Source: Mrakia gelida (taxonomy: Eukaryota; Basidiomycota; Tremellomycetes; Cystofilobasidiales; Mrakiaceae). Taken from it: a stretch of DNA of 64,000 nucleotides. Both the position numbers and the translations under genes were made by a program. Shown one piece after another: positions 32,155 through 43,604 of the stretch. Location: positions 1 to 64,000 of the forward strand of contig BRON01000024.1 of the NCBI GenBank assembly GCA_024345305.1, in the 5' to 3' direction. A model generated the notes under the pieces. That model did not search any database and was not told the DNA's origin. It saw nothing but the letters and a program-made list of their open reading frames with translations. The first letter of the stretch is position 1. The number at the start of each line of letters is the position of its first letter.

Positions 32155-35100
32155 ATGGCTTCTACTTCGACGCTTCACCAGTGGGATTACTTGTTCGCAT
32201 TTGGAACTCTCGCGTGTATTTTGGATGCTTACAACATAGGGTACGTAACATTTTTTCGAGAGCTCCGTTTGGGTTTTGGAGAGCTCTGAAGAAATTTTGA
32301 ACTCGACTGACCTGACTTTTCCCCTCCCACCCTCCTTTCCCTCCCTCCTCTCGACCCTTTCCTTCCCCACTTGCTTTCGTTCGCCAGAGCCAACGATGTT
32401 GCCAACTCCTTCGCTACCTCCGTCGCTTCCAAGTCCCTCACCTTGAAACAGGCTGCCATCTGTGCGGCTCTCTGTAAGTTTTCCTCCCCGACATTGAGTC
32501 GTCTCCCCGGTCTCGTCGACCTAACCTTTTACCCTCTCCCTTTCCCCCTTCGTCCCATAGGCGAGTTTTTAGGTGCAGTTCTCGTTGGAGCTAAGGTTGC
32601 TTCAACCATCAAGAACGGAATCATCTCTCTCTCGTCCTTCCAGGGAAACGCTGGAGTCGAGCTGCTCGGGTTCACTTGTCAGTGTCTTATGCTCGCCTCC
32701 TTCCCCTTTCTACTGGAGCTTGATCCGAGATTACCTCCCTTTTGTTTTCTCCTCCTCACAGGTGCTCTCATGTGCTCGGCTGGTTGGTTGATGTTCTGCA
32801 CTAAGAACTCGTGGCCAGTGTCCACTACCGTGTGTCGATTTCCTCTTGCCCTTTCCCGACCTCTCTTTGAGCCAGCTCACTCCCAAACATGTCGTTCAAA
32901 CAGTACTCAATCGTCTCTGCTCTGGCCGGTGTGGGAGTTGCGATTGGAGGAGCTGAAACGGTTCAGTGGGGTTGGAACGGAGGAAAGGGTTTGGGAACCA
33001 TCTTCGCGGGGTGAGTCTTTGACTGGACGACGGAACGCAAGGTCTTCTTGCTGACTTTCCCACCCCATTCGTGAAGCTTCATCATCGCTCCCGCAATCGC
33101 TGCTGGTTTCGGAGCCGTCGTATTTCTCTTTACGAAGGTGAGTTTACGAGCAGGACAAGAGAGAGGGAATGGCGACTCGAACCTGACGCTCGTCTCCTTC
33201 TTGTTCCACAGTACGCCGTTCTCGTCCGAAAAAACTCGGTCTCCAAAGCTCTCTGGATCTCCCCCTTGTACTTTTTCACCGTTACCGCCGTCCTCACCAT
33301 GAGCATCGTCTACAAGGTCCGTTCGGGAAGCGAATAACTTCGAAGAGGAAGTGTTAAGGGGAACAATCCAAACTGACTCGTCCATCCGTCCTTTCACATT
33401 TCTTCTTTCGCAGGGATCTCCCTCTCTTAAGCTCAACAAGCTACCCCAAACTACCATTGCCGCTGCTATCGTAGGAACTTCGGCTGTTGTCACTGCGTGA
33501 TTCTGTCTTTCTTGTGAGCCTCACGTCGCGTCTCCTCCTTTCTGACGATTCCCCCCCTTCCTTTCGGATCCCAGTCTCGCCATGCTATTTTGGCTTCCCT
33601 ACGTCTACGTCAAGGTCGTCAAGAAGGATTACAGTGAGCTCATCATTTCGTTCGTTCCTCAGATCGCGTTGCAGGTCTAATCGTCTTTTTTTTTCCTCCC
33701 TAGCAATTTCTTGGTGGCACTTCTTCTACGGGCCACTTCTTTGGAAGCGAGAGGTTCCTGCCAACGCTGGTCACATCGGAGCTGATGTTCCCTCCCACGT
33801 GCCGGATTACCGAGTCTACAAGGACGAGGACAATGGAACCCACGATCACGCCATCTCGATTTGTACGTTCTTGTGCTCTCCATTTCTGCATTATTCGCGA
33901 GCTCTTCTTCTGACCATCTCGACCTCCGTTCCCTTCTTCAGCCGCGTCCGATGAGGTCCACTCCAACGAGCACGCGAAGGAGAGGGATATCGAGGAGAAC
34001 GCCGAGTTTGCTTCCTCTCCTCAAGCTGCCGTCCCTCTTTCTGGGGTCGAGTTCAAAGATCCTTCCAAACTCGATCCCGAGCAAGACTGGTGGGCTCTTG
34101 ATAACCTCAAGATTATTCTTCGATACAAGGTTCTCGGTCTCTTCACTCACGGATTGAACGGTTCGTTTGCTTCTGGTTGACCCGTCTTTTTCCACCTCGA
34201 GGCCAAACTGATTCTCTCCATCCCCTCCTTCGTCTTGCAGTCGATATCCACGCTCTTCAGGCCGATGGAGGATCCAAAGCCGAGGTCGCTCGACTCGAGA
34301 GGATGCACCACGGTGATTTTTAGCTCCTTTGGGTTGTGGCTTATTTCCCCCTTCCCTGATCTCTTCCCTCCGTTGTTTCTCGCCTTTTCAGCTGCTAAAC
34401 AGTACCCCAACGAGACCGAGCACCTCTACTCCTTCCTTCAAGTTATCACCGCCTGCACTGCCTCCTTCGCTCACGGATCTAACGACGTCGCAAATGCCAT
34501 CGGACCCTATTCGGCTAGTGAGTTGATGCGTCTTTGTCTTCCCCCTTTTATTCTTTTCTTCTGGACGTTGACTTATCAATCTTCTTCTTCTGCCTTAGTC
34601 TACGCCATCTGGAAATCTGGATCTCCCCTTAAGTCTACGACTGAGACCCCCGTTTGGATCCTTGCCCTCGGAGGAGCCTGCATCGTTCGTCGTTCTTTTC
34701 ATCTCGTCTTCAACTCGTCGAGGCCTGCTTTCCCTCTAGTCCTCTTCGTTTCGCTGACGCCCTTCTCCCTCTTGTCTCTTTCCCCTTTTCCGTGAATAGG
34801 TCCTCGGTCTAGCTACCTATGGATTCAAGATCATGCGTGTTCTCGGCAACCGACTCACTCTCATGTCCCCTTCGCGAGGATTTTCCATGGAGCTCGGGTC
34901 CGCTATCACCGTCCTTCTTGCCTCCCAGTACGGGCTTCCCGTCTCCTCAACTATGTGCATCACCGGAGCTACCCTTGGAGTCGCCCTTTGCAACGGAGAT
35001 AGTGAGTCTTTGTCTTTCATGTCTCGCGAAGACGAAGAATCGAAACTGACGTCCCTTCCCTAAGTTAAATCTTACAATTGGCGAGGTTTGGGATGGATCT

Positions 35101-35186
35101 TGCTCGGGTGGGTTATCACCGTTCCCGCCGTTGGAACCCTCGCTGGATGTGTGACCGCCGTCGTGCTCTACTCGCCTCACTGGTAG
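32155..35186 (+). CDS. Sodium/phosphate symporter, PiT family (PHO89-like)
   Basis: About 14 exons splice cleanly into one protein from MASTSTLHQWDYLFAFGTLA (ATG 32155) to CVTAVVLYSPHW (stop 35184-35186). The two inverted PiT signatures are present: GANDVANSFATSVASKSLT from residue 29 and GSNDVANAIGPYSA in the second half; both hold the asparagine-aspartate pair needed for sodium and phosphate binding in this family. NSWPVSTTYSIV and GLPVSSTMCITGAT are the paired helix-break motifs. A hydrophilic loop of over 100 residues, starting around WKREVPANAGH, separates the halves, as in fungal PHO89 proteins. The protein should take up phosphate with sodium at the plasma membrane. Splice joints were checked by eye and no frameshift or stop was found. 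E2 is inserted just upstream and could alter its expression. It converges with the NHA1-like gene. Confidence 0.93.
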
Positions 35187-36495
35187 ACTCACCTTGCCCC
35201 CCTTCCTTCGTTCTTCGCTTTGTTCTTTGGGTCTCTCGTTTCCTCTCCGTTTCGTCTAAGCTATCATAATTTAGAGTCCTCTAACCTAACTATCGGTGCG
35301 CGATCTGAGCTCTGATCGCCCACAATCCGTCGGCGGAGGTTGAGCGGAGGTGATATGGTTTCGAGTGGAAGAAACTGATACAGGTATGGACGTTCAGCAG
35401 TTACCGCTATCGATACCTGCGAGAGCGATCGAAACAAACTCACGAGGAAACGGCTTGATCAACCAGCTTGACGATCCTTGCTCTCGCTCAATCCTCACGC
35501 CGCCCAATGCCACGCTGTGACGTTTTTTGGTCTTCTACTTTCTATCCTTTTCCAGAGTAACCGCCTGAGCCCAATGTGATAGAGAGACCAAGTGGGGAGG
35601 TAAAACAGAAGGTCAGAGAAAAAGACAGCCTGTCGTTTCTCATACTCCCTGTGGAGCGAAAAGACTAGGAGAAGTGAAGTCGAAACCCCATCTTGACATC
35701 TCTGTCAGCTTTATCTCGATCTATCTCAATCTCAGCAGCGCTGCTCCCGTCTCACTGCGAGCATTAATTCGAGCTCACGATATAACACAAATCCTTCTCC
35801 GCAGCTTATTTCTTTGGTACCGTTCTTGACACGTTATGCCTCGAGGGCCTCCGGGTTTCAGACCTCAAGAATCCTCTCTGGAGTTTACAGGAAAGAAGAA
35901 AGAGAGAGGTTGCTTCAAACGGAAGAAGACTTGCGGAAGTTGGCTCGAGCTCGCTCTCTCCCTCGTTTGGAGATACCTCTCGGGAGATGGTCTCTCACCA
36001 GTGCAAATATTAAAAGAAGCGACTGAACATCTGTTACATGGTACCTGGTAAATAAATATCGACTCTCAGCTTTCAGATCGAGAATCGGACAGAAGCGGAA
36101 GGAGAACGAGCCCCTGCCAAATCTGCGTAGTACGTAGAGTGCCTCTGATCGCCCTGCTGCGTGAACCCGCGGAGTCGGGCTCTACGGATTGGGAGCGATC
36201 AGAGCTCTGATTGGGCACGCATCCCGTTAGGCAAGATCGCCGAGAAGCTTCATATGGGCCACGGAAACAAGGAAGGGAGGGAGAGAGACGAGACCGCGAG
36301 ACGGGTCGCGTTTTGTTTTCCACCGAAGACCCTTCTCTCATCCATAGTACCTCTATTTCTCTCTTACAATCCCCTCATCCCTCAGAGAGCATAAACGAAT
36401 CAGCATGGTGATCTATTATGATCGAAACTTAGTCATCAAATCTACATCTCAACCTCTCTCCCAACACTCTCCAACTCCACACTCTTCCACAACCG
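35187..36495. other. Intergenic region between convergent transporter genes
   Basis: No gene is recognised. A copy of the dispersed AACGACAGGCTGTC repeat lies at about 35595-35660 (inverted). Two similar near-palindromes built on GATCNGAGCTCNGAT occur near 35302-35318 and 36195-36210. Poly(A) signals of both genes should be here. Confidence 0.5.
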
Positions 36496-39400
36496 TCAAC
36501 CTCTCTCTTCCCCTCCAGCAGCAACTCCATTTCGACCCATCTCGTTGCTCCTCGTACCATTCGGGTCAAGCTCCGCTCCAGTCTCCTCCGAACACTCGAC
36601 AGGGGAGGGCAAAACATCGAGCTGAATCTGAACCCTCCTCCTCGGCGTGGCTGTAGGATCCGATGGAGGAGGAGCGTCGCCGAGATCCTCGTCCCTGAGA
36701 TGATGATCTGAGCTCACTGGGACGAGTCCACCAGCTGCGGTGAACATGGGAGGGTCGTGAAAGCTGACGACGAGGGAACCTGCTCGGGGAGGAGTTGGGT
36801 CCACTTCGGGAGTGAGGGTTCCTACTGCTGAAGCGTTGGTGAGTTTTGGCGAGAGTTTGGTGGACTGGGATAAGGTTCGGATGAAGGAGTGGACTGGGAC
36901 GAATGATTTGACGAGAGGGATGGTGCAGCCTGTTGGTTGAGTTGGGCAAACGACGAAAAGGTTCAGTTTGGAATCGACGACGCGTCGAGAACGACGAGAG
37001 GACTGACCGTGAACGAGGATGCTGGAGAAGATGATGAAGTAGACGATGGGAGTGATGACGGTTCGAAGGCGATGATTGGCGGCGTCGTCTGGAAGAACTC
37101 GAAGAGCGACTTGAACGTAGAAGACCGCGCTAACTCCTGTGAGCGACGAGGTTCGAAGACGAATCAGTCGAGAGGAAGACGAAGAACAGAAGATGAATCT
37201 CAACGAACCGATAGGTCCAAAGAATCCAGCGAAGGTGCTCTGGAGGAAGAAGAAGAGAACGAGAGAAGAGGTCAGTTTCGGGATTCGAGGCGATATCGGA
37301 AGGATAGAATTGACGGACCTCTCGGTACGACTGGTAAAAAGAAAACAGACAGAAGATCAGTGGGTGGAACTCCATCCTTGAAGAGCGCTGAGAGAAGACT
37401 AACCTGGAAAGCCGGAGTCCAGTGAGTCAATCCGACGACGAAAGGAAGTCGGCGGAACTGTTCGACGCGTCGAAAGAAATTGGTGAGCTCGAGGTCAGAA
37501 ATTTCGAGACGGCTTGGATAGAACCCACAATGAGGATGAGGACAGCCATTACGATGAATCTCCAGAGAGTCAGACCTGCGAGAAAAGGTAAAAGAGAGTT
37601 GATCAGCTTCAACTTCACTCGAGACTCCTCGACGGAGAAACAGAGACGAACCATAAACGTGGTTCGTCAATTCTCCCCAAGGAATCAAAGCACCGATGTA
37701 AGTGAAGACGGCCGAGTTGAGAAGCGCTGAGAGGAAAAGGAAAAGAGGAAGGTCGAGCGAGGATGAGTTCTTCGAAGTCGGTGGACGAACGTGAAGTGGG
37801 ACCCGGAGGAGGAAGGGACTCACTGTCGATAACGTCTTGGAAAGAGCTGTCCTCAGTTTCCAGTCGATAGTAGTCGTCCCAGGTAACTGTGCGTGGGTGA
37901 GGAAAGGTCAGGACGGGTCCAAAGAGAGGAGGCGAACACGATTGTTGAACGTACAGGAGTTTCCGCTAAATGAAGGGTTGCGAGATCAAGAGGGTCAGAT
38001 CGGGGACGTTCGAAGGACAGATACAAAACTCACGCGATGAAACAGCAGAGAATCTGAGGGATCGAAGAGTGGAAAATCAAAAGTCAGTCCGACGCGTCCG
38101 ACGAGGGAAGAAAAGAGCCAACGTACATCATCTCCTCCGACCATTCCTACAACCCCGAGCGTGAGGAAGGAGAGTCCAACACCATAGGCGAGGAAGGAGG
38201 TATGCTCGACGTACTGAAAAGAAAGGAGAACCGGGTCAGTTGGTGAGAGGGAAGCGGAACGCGTCCATCGAGAGCAAAGGACTTACTTGATGCAATCTCG
38301 CGTACTTCAGAGCTTTACGGGCGACGTAACCGATGACCAGACCTTCCACAATCGAGAGAGCGATTTGGTAGAGCCATATCTCGTAGATCCACTTGGCTAT
38401 CGCCCCTCCAGCTGATTGAACCGGACTTATTTTAAAGACGAAGAATCAGCGACGGCGGCGCGTTCGAGATGGCGAGGAACGAAGAAAAGGTACCAAAAAG
38501 GTTCGCTCACGTGTAGTTAGGGTTGGGCCAGAGTATTAGATAGAGAGCGAGGTAGATGAAAGGGAAACCGAGACCATCGTTGGCTCCGCTGGAGGACGAA
38601 ATAAAGTAGAAGATCAGCGCGAGTTCTTGGCTGAGACGAAGGGCCTTCCCATTGATTTGAACTCACCTCTCCGCTACGATGATGTTTCGAACGTTCTCGG
38701 GCACCTGGGCGAGGAAGGGGAAGAATCGTTAAGCTCGTCGTCTTCGAGACTTCGAGACAGGGAGAAAGGAAAGAACGCACGAATTTCTCAGCAAATCGAC
38801 CCTTCGTAATTGAGTTCGCCAGTACTGGATCGGTTGGCGTAACAGCTGAGGCGATGACCATAGCTTCAAGCTAAAGAGGTGTATGGAGCAGAAAGAGACG
38901 ATGTCAGTCAGGAGGGGGAGAGAGCGGAGGAAGGAAGACCGAGCTCACGAAGGTTAACTGTCTGAACAGTCCCCAAATGATGAGCGACGACATTCCCCAA
39001 GCGAAGATCATCACAGGACCGAGTAGGATGATCAAGGACTGCAGCTGCTTCTTAAGATAGGCTCTGCGAAGTCGATGAAGGGAGTCAGGAACGGTTGAAG
39101 GAGAGAGAACTCAGGAAGGGAAGGGAAGAGACCGACTTGGGGAGCGTGATTCCTGCAAAGAGCACCTGGACGCCTATAACGACCCTGACAACTTGGTAGG
39201 TGACCTCATTTAAAGACTCTTGATCCTCTGTCCAGTTGAGAGGAACGAGCCATCCTAGGGAGGAAGGTCCCACTGCAACGAAGGGAGGAAAGGGAAGGGA
39301 AGGAGAGTGATGAGCTCGAACGTTCCGGACTCGCTCTTTCGACTGCTCGACGAAACGCTGCTCACTGAGAATGCCGAAGACGAGACAGAGAAGAGGTTCC

Positions 39401-39634
39401 GAGAGGTAGAGTTTCTCCTTCAAAACGTAGGTTATCAATCCACAGATGGAAATCCATCCCCCAATCTAACAAGCCAAGGTAAAGCGAAGGGAAGGGAACG
39501 TCAGCTCGAGCTCAACATTCTCTCGCTCTCCCCGCCTTCTTCACTCCTTCTCAAGGCTTCTCCTTCCCCCTCCTCCTCCTTGGACTCACAAGGGCCAGGG
39601 CTATAGACGTCTGAGAGACATCAAGTGTAGGCAT
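36496..39634 (-). CDS. Sodium/proton antiporter, NHA1/SOD2 family
   Basis: A minus-strand multi-exon gene. Exon 1 (39634-39590) gives MPTLDVSQTSIALAL, joined to IGGWISICGLITYVLKEKLY, a standard NHA1 amino end. Later exons give LNWTEDQESLNEVTYQVVRV, then SAVTPTDPVLANSITKGRFA with the catalytic-region TDP motif, ESGANDGLGFPFIYLALYL with the ND pair of this antiporter family, and GGDDILCCFIAGN. The last membrane part ends VYFIIFSSILVHG-CTIPLVK, and the cytoplasmic tail to the stop at 36496 is only about 110 residues, shorter than the long regulatory tail of yeast NHA1. The product should expel sodium or potassium in exchange for protons at the plasma membrane. Introns near 36934-37007, 37455-37530 and 38056-38124 each contain GACGCGTC. 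Some middle exon borders are approximate. Confidence 0.9.
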
Positions 39635-40161
39635 CGAGGTTCCTAGTCGTTGAAGGGGCGGAAGGCGTTGAGGAAGGAGAGCTGCGCATTTCAGCTCGGA
39701 TTGAGGCATTTCTTTTTCTTCCGCCCTGCTGCGCCTTCTTTTGGGTCTGAGAAGCTGGGCTCCTGTCTCCGGATAAAGAGGCCAAGATGAAAGAAATAGA
39801 TAGATAAGATCGTCAGCTTGCCACGAGCTCACTGTAGAAAGGCGATGTCTCGCCGCCATGTGTATTCTTTCTTCACTCACATCGACTTCGAGTCCCTCGT
39901 CTCTTCCTTGCTTGCTTCCTTCGTTCTCCAAGAAGTTGAGACATTGTTAAAAGAAAGGGAGGGTCGTGATAATGCAAAAAGCTGAGCTAAGGCCACTACT
40001 ACTACTACAACGGCACAGTGAAAGCCCCCAAAACACCCGAATCTCCTCCACAACCCATCTCGCCCCTCTTTCTCCTTCTCGTTCCTCTCCTCCGACTGAA
40101 ACTGACCCGTCACCCTTCCACTCCATTCTTCCTCCTTCGTCTTCCACAGCTCAAAGGAAAA
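39635..40161. other. Region upstream of the NHA1-like gene
   Basis: Expected to hold the promoter of the leftward antiporter gene. A triplet-rich ACT/ACA stretch lies near 40000-40015. I see no other feature. Confidence 0.4.
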
Positions 40162-40553
40162 ATGCCTTTCGGATCCATCGGAGCACCAGCTGGCTACAAG
40201 CTCAAATCATACGAGGTGAGCTCTTCCTCTCCTCGGGTAAGCTCTCGTCCCGTTCCGAAATCGACTCTGAAACGAACGAGTTCGCTCTCTCTGTTTTCGT
40301 TTTCGCAGACCGGTTTCACTGGATCAACGGCGACGGGAAGGAAGATAATGGAGGCGGCTGCTAAGAGTAGCCTTAGTGAGTGTCTTTCTGTCGAGGAGGA
40401 AGGAGGAGTGAACGAGTGAACGACGCGGCGGCTCTTCGCGCGTCAGCTCGCGATCTGTTCTCAACCTGAACTGATCTCTGATCTTTATCTGCTCCTTCCT
40501 TTTGATGGAATCCGTCACTCTCGAACTTAGAGGAAAGAGTCTTGCTATCGTGT
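40162..40553 (+). pseudogene. Aldehyde dehydrogenase remnant
   Basis: Spliced fragments read MPFGSIGAPAGYKLKSYE, then TGFTGSTATGRKIMEAAAKS, then VTLELRGKSLAIV. The last two match the NAD-binding core of aldehyde dehydrogenases, FTGST-G-KI-EAA followed by VTLELGGKSP-I. In the intact family the glycine and proline of LGGKSP are conserved; here they are R and L. The acceptor before the third fragment has lost its AG. No catalytic cysteine region follows, because a solo LTR-A begins at 40648. This is a decayed gene fragment. The ATG used is only the first in frame and may not be the original one. Confidence 0.6.
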
Positions 40554-40647
40554 AAGTTTTATTTTCTCCCTCTGCGAATCTCGGCCGCTCGTTCGCCTCA
40601 TCGCGTTCTTACTTTCTCACACGCGTCTTCAATCGAGCTCACCTTTT

Positions 40648-40875
40648 TGTTGGAAGGTGGCGACTCGCAGAGAGGTATCACGTAGTAGCTTAGTAACGCG
40701 TCTCGTTCGATCCCCGTGTCAGTAACCCTCCTTTGTAATCTCCTTTTTTTGTAAGCTACCTTCAGATCACGTGACCATTTCCATAGTATATAAACCTTTC
40801 AAATAGCTAGCTCTATACAGTACAGCTTTGAACCACATCCTGCAGACCTCCCTGAACTAAAGCGGACGACCCAAC
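40648..40875 (+). repeat. Solo LTR-A, copy S3, diverged
   Basis: Starts TGTTGGAAGG and ends CGACCCAACA, three bases short of the usual end. It is more diverged than other copies (GGTATCACGTAG, CTAAAGCGGACGACC, and an altered CTCCTTTTTTTG block). CACGTG and TATATAAACC are kept. It directly abuts the start of an LTR-D copy. No target duplication. Confidence 0.85.
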
Positions 40876-41030
40876 ATGTCAGGGAATCACGTCGCGTCAC
40901 GTTCTACTCCGGATCTTCCCACTCTCTTACGCTTTGTACCTTAGTCATTGCTCTCTCTTCCTATTTATACTTAGTGTGTTATTTTGATCCAGTTTATATA
41001 TAGTCTGTTCTTTCGGCTTCTTTTTCACGG
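40876..41030 (+). repeat. LTR-D family, partial forward copy
   Basis: Begins TGTCAGGGAATCACGTCGCG exactly where LTR-A ends, and shares TACGCTTTGTACCTTAGTCAT and GTTCTTTCGGCTTC with the complement of the complete copy at 43605-43912. The rest has been replaced or has diverged. Confidence 0.6.
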
Positions 41031-41390
41031 AGGCTCGGAATGGGAACTTCTTTGCGAGTGTTGTAACGAGTCTTTGTCGCTGTCCGCGATATCTGACCCC
41101 ACTTCAATTCTTTGACCTTGAGAACCGCAAAGCTTTTGGAGATGCAGCGGAGCAACTGGCCGACATCTACCTCCACATCCCGTCCGAAAGGGAACTTGAG
41201 TCGTTTGGTGATCTCCTCGTAGTCGAGTCGCCGTGGCTCGAGCTGGTCGGCTTTCTTTCCTTTTGTTTCTGTTATTCGTAAGAGGGGGTACAGTCTGCTT
41301 GACAGGTCTTTGACGGACAAAGGAGTGGAGCTTGTACCATCATCATCACCGGAAACAACCGTTGCGCGACTCTCCTCTTCTCCATCTTTT
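40994..41390 (-). other. Open reading stretch of unknown origin
   Basis: A minus-strand open frame of about 130 codons encodes a charged peptide (for example LDYEEITKRLKFPFGRD and SKSFAVLKVKELKWGQISR) with gene-like composition. It follows a possible TTTAG acceptor and ends inside LTR-D sequence, so at best it is the truncated end of a gene. On the plus strand, 41455-41590 has a possible exon pair (EVKALIEEAIL and RIESALNLAKTASQSGK). I recognise neither. Confidence 0.3.
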
Positions 41391-41682
41391 GTCTAAAGTT
41401 ACGTGCTGATTGCTGTGCCGTCGATACATAGATCCCTCGTTACTGCTCTCCGCGCTGCAGATTTTTTCACCCTGCGCATCTCGCTGCCACTGAGGTCAAG
41501 GCCCTTATCGAGGAGGCCATTCTACCGATTTTGTTTTACCCACAGAATCGAGTCCGCTCTCAACTTGGCCAAGACGGCTTCACAATCTGGAAAGGTAGGT
41601 ACCATAGTCTCTTTTCCCAGCTGGTTCATGTGAGGCCTTAACCATAAGAGGAAAGGAGGAACCAACTCGCTGACCTCTGTTT

Positions 41683-41994
41683 TGTTGAAAGCGACGACGA
41701 GCGGGCAGTCGCGCCGAGTTGTTTCTAGAACGTTTCCTGTCTACCTCTCTCTCATTTCTATAGGTTTCTATCTAGCTACCTCATAGAGTAGTCTTTAGTT
41801 CCTTTTAGTAGTTTCCAAGAACTTGACCCATAGGTATCTAAGCTTGCGAACCTCGAAGAGAGTTGCTCTTCACTTGGACTGAAGAGCATATTTATGCAGG
41901 TAAATTCTCGCTTTAGCTACACTCCGTACTACTGGTATATATACTTTGTACTGACCACCATCTCTCTGCAGCGAACTACATCTAACTTTTAACA
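41683..41994 (+). repeat. Solo LTR-C copy
   Basis: A 312-bp forward copy from TGTTGAAAGC to TTTTAACA, equal in length to the copy at 45236-45547. It shares AGTTGTTTCTAGAACGTT, TCTATAGGTTTCTATC, AGAGTTGCTCTTCACTTG and the terminal CATCTCTCTGCAGCGAACTA. No primer site or ORF follows, so it is a solo LTR. Flanks TGTTT and AAGGG do not form a duplication. Confidence 0.8.
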
Positions 41995-42980
41995 AAGGGA
42001 ACCCCCTTCTATTTCAACTGAAGGAACGACGTGACTATCCTCGTTGCCTTTCCTGCAGAGCTGAGGACGACGTTGACCTGATGACCTGGAGCAAAAGGGT
42101 AGCTGATGGGCACATCAGTGGCGCGAGCCAACCGATGTAGTGACGAAACAAGTGAGCTTGTCCAAGAGCGTTGTAAAAGACAAGCGTCCTTCACGAGTGA
42201 TGAGAACGGGAAGGGGCTCCCAAAATGGCTACTGATGAATGTAAAGGAGGAAAATGGATCTCGACGCTCTCTCAACAGACGAAACGGAACCTCTCTTTCG
42301 CGCTCTGGCTTCGAAGACCGACGCGTTCAATTCTGTCTCGCCTTCCCATGTGTCCCTCCATCTCGCCATCTCTTTCATCGCAGGAGCCATGTTCGTACTT
42401 CTCCTTTATTAATCGAGGCACTGAAACAAGGGACAGAGGTTTCTGACAGACAGAACACCGCAAGCTCCGCCTTCCCTCTTCCCCTCCATTGCCTCAAGGA
42501 ACGTTTCACTGTGTCTACACACAGCCTTCTGTTGAGAAGGAGATGTAGATCTGTTCTGGTTGAGGTTCTTTCGCTCTCGCTCTGGATTTGCCCCCGACGC
42601 GCCGCTCTCCATTTCAACTTCCGCTCCGCTCCTCTCCCTTCTCGCTAGCCAACTTCTAGCTTATCCGAGTCGCTCTTCCCTGACCTCCTTCCTTCATTCA
42701 GTCGGAGCAGAGCAAGCAGTCTAACACCTTCATCCTACGCTTCCAAGCCTAGACCTTTTGTTTCAAATAGTAGCAAAATCGTGATCTGCTTCTACACAGT
42801 CCACTTCGCGTAGTGCACTTTTCATCTAAAACGTTGGAGACTTTTGAAACGTAACGATTTTGATCTTCCTTGACTGAAGGGGCCGCGCTATGACTGCGGC
42901 TGCCGGTTTCGGACGCTCACTGATCCTTCCACCCTTTTTCTCCCTCCAGCTCATCACATCCGGTGCTCCTAGTTTTTCCT
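41995..42980. other. No firm gene
   Basis: Overlapping short ORFs occur on both strands, but none has a recognisable motif or a consistent exon structure. Confidence 0.35.
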
Positions 42981-42981
42981 C

Positions 42982-43604
42982 ATGTCGCAGGTCCACACCA
43001 CCAATACCGAAGTCATCACCTTCCTCACCACCCTTCTTGAGGCTTCTGCCCTTCCAACTTTTCTAGAACCGCACGCTCGACATCTCCTCGCTTGGTACCT
43101 TCCTCCTCCTCCCCCTACCTTCCCAGAGTCAAGCCTGCCAGCGTAACCAACGTTGTCTCTGATATCGCCTTCGCCCTTCCTTCTCGGATCACCAGCATCA
43201 TCATCACCCCATTCACATTCAGACCTGTCGCTTTCCCCGCAGGTGTCCTTCCTTCCATCCCCTCCTTCAACATCATTCCTACCACCTCTCGCAAACGCTC
43301 TCGCTCAAACGAGCCTACTGGGCCCTTCTCCCGTCCTCAAACCTACGAAAAGGTCCTCGCCTTATGGGAGCAGAAGAGAGACCAACGCAGTCTCTTCCAA
43401 CTCAATCGTCAACTCCGGATTGGTGAGCACATATCCCTTCCCGTTCTGGACAACTGCTGACTTTCCTCGTTCTCCTCGCATTTCAGAGTGTGACAAGTTC
43501 CCTCTCGCCGAGATCAAGGTCGATACCTTCAAGTTTTACCACGCACGGCATCACCTGCCTTTCACGATCGAGCTGTACTGTGAGGACCGAGCGAGGAACG
43601 AGGG
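42982..43604 (+). pseudogene. Unknown gene, cut by an LTR-D insertion
   Basis: The ATG at 42982 opens a frame MSQVHTTNTEVITFLTTLLE that runs about 54 codons to a stop. A second open frame from about 43092 encodes RKRSRSNEPTGPF and ALWEQKRDQRSLFQLNRQLR, and joins across a clean intron (GTGAGC to TTTCAG, ending at 43486) to ECDKFPLAEIKVDTFKFYHA and RHHLPFTIELYCEDRARNEG. The two frames do not join without a frameshift near 43090-43130. The last exon stops exactly at the start of LTR-D (43605). The spliced part looks like a true former gene. I recognise no domain. Confidence 0.5.

Noticed and set aside
42106..42648. Plus-strand 180-codon ORF
   Set aside because: No domain, no promoter or intron pattern, and overlapping antisense frames of equal quality.
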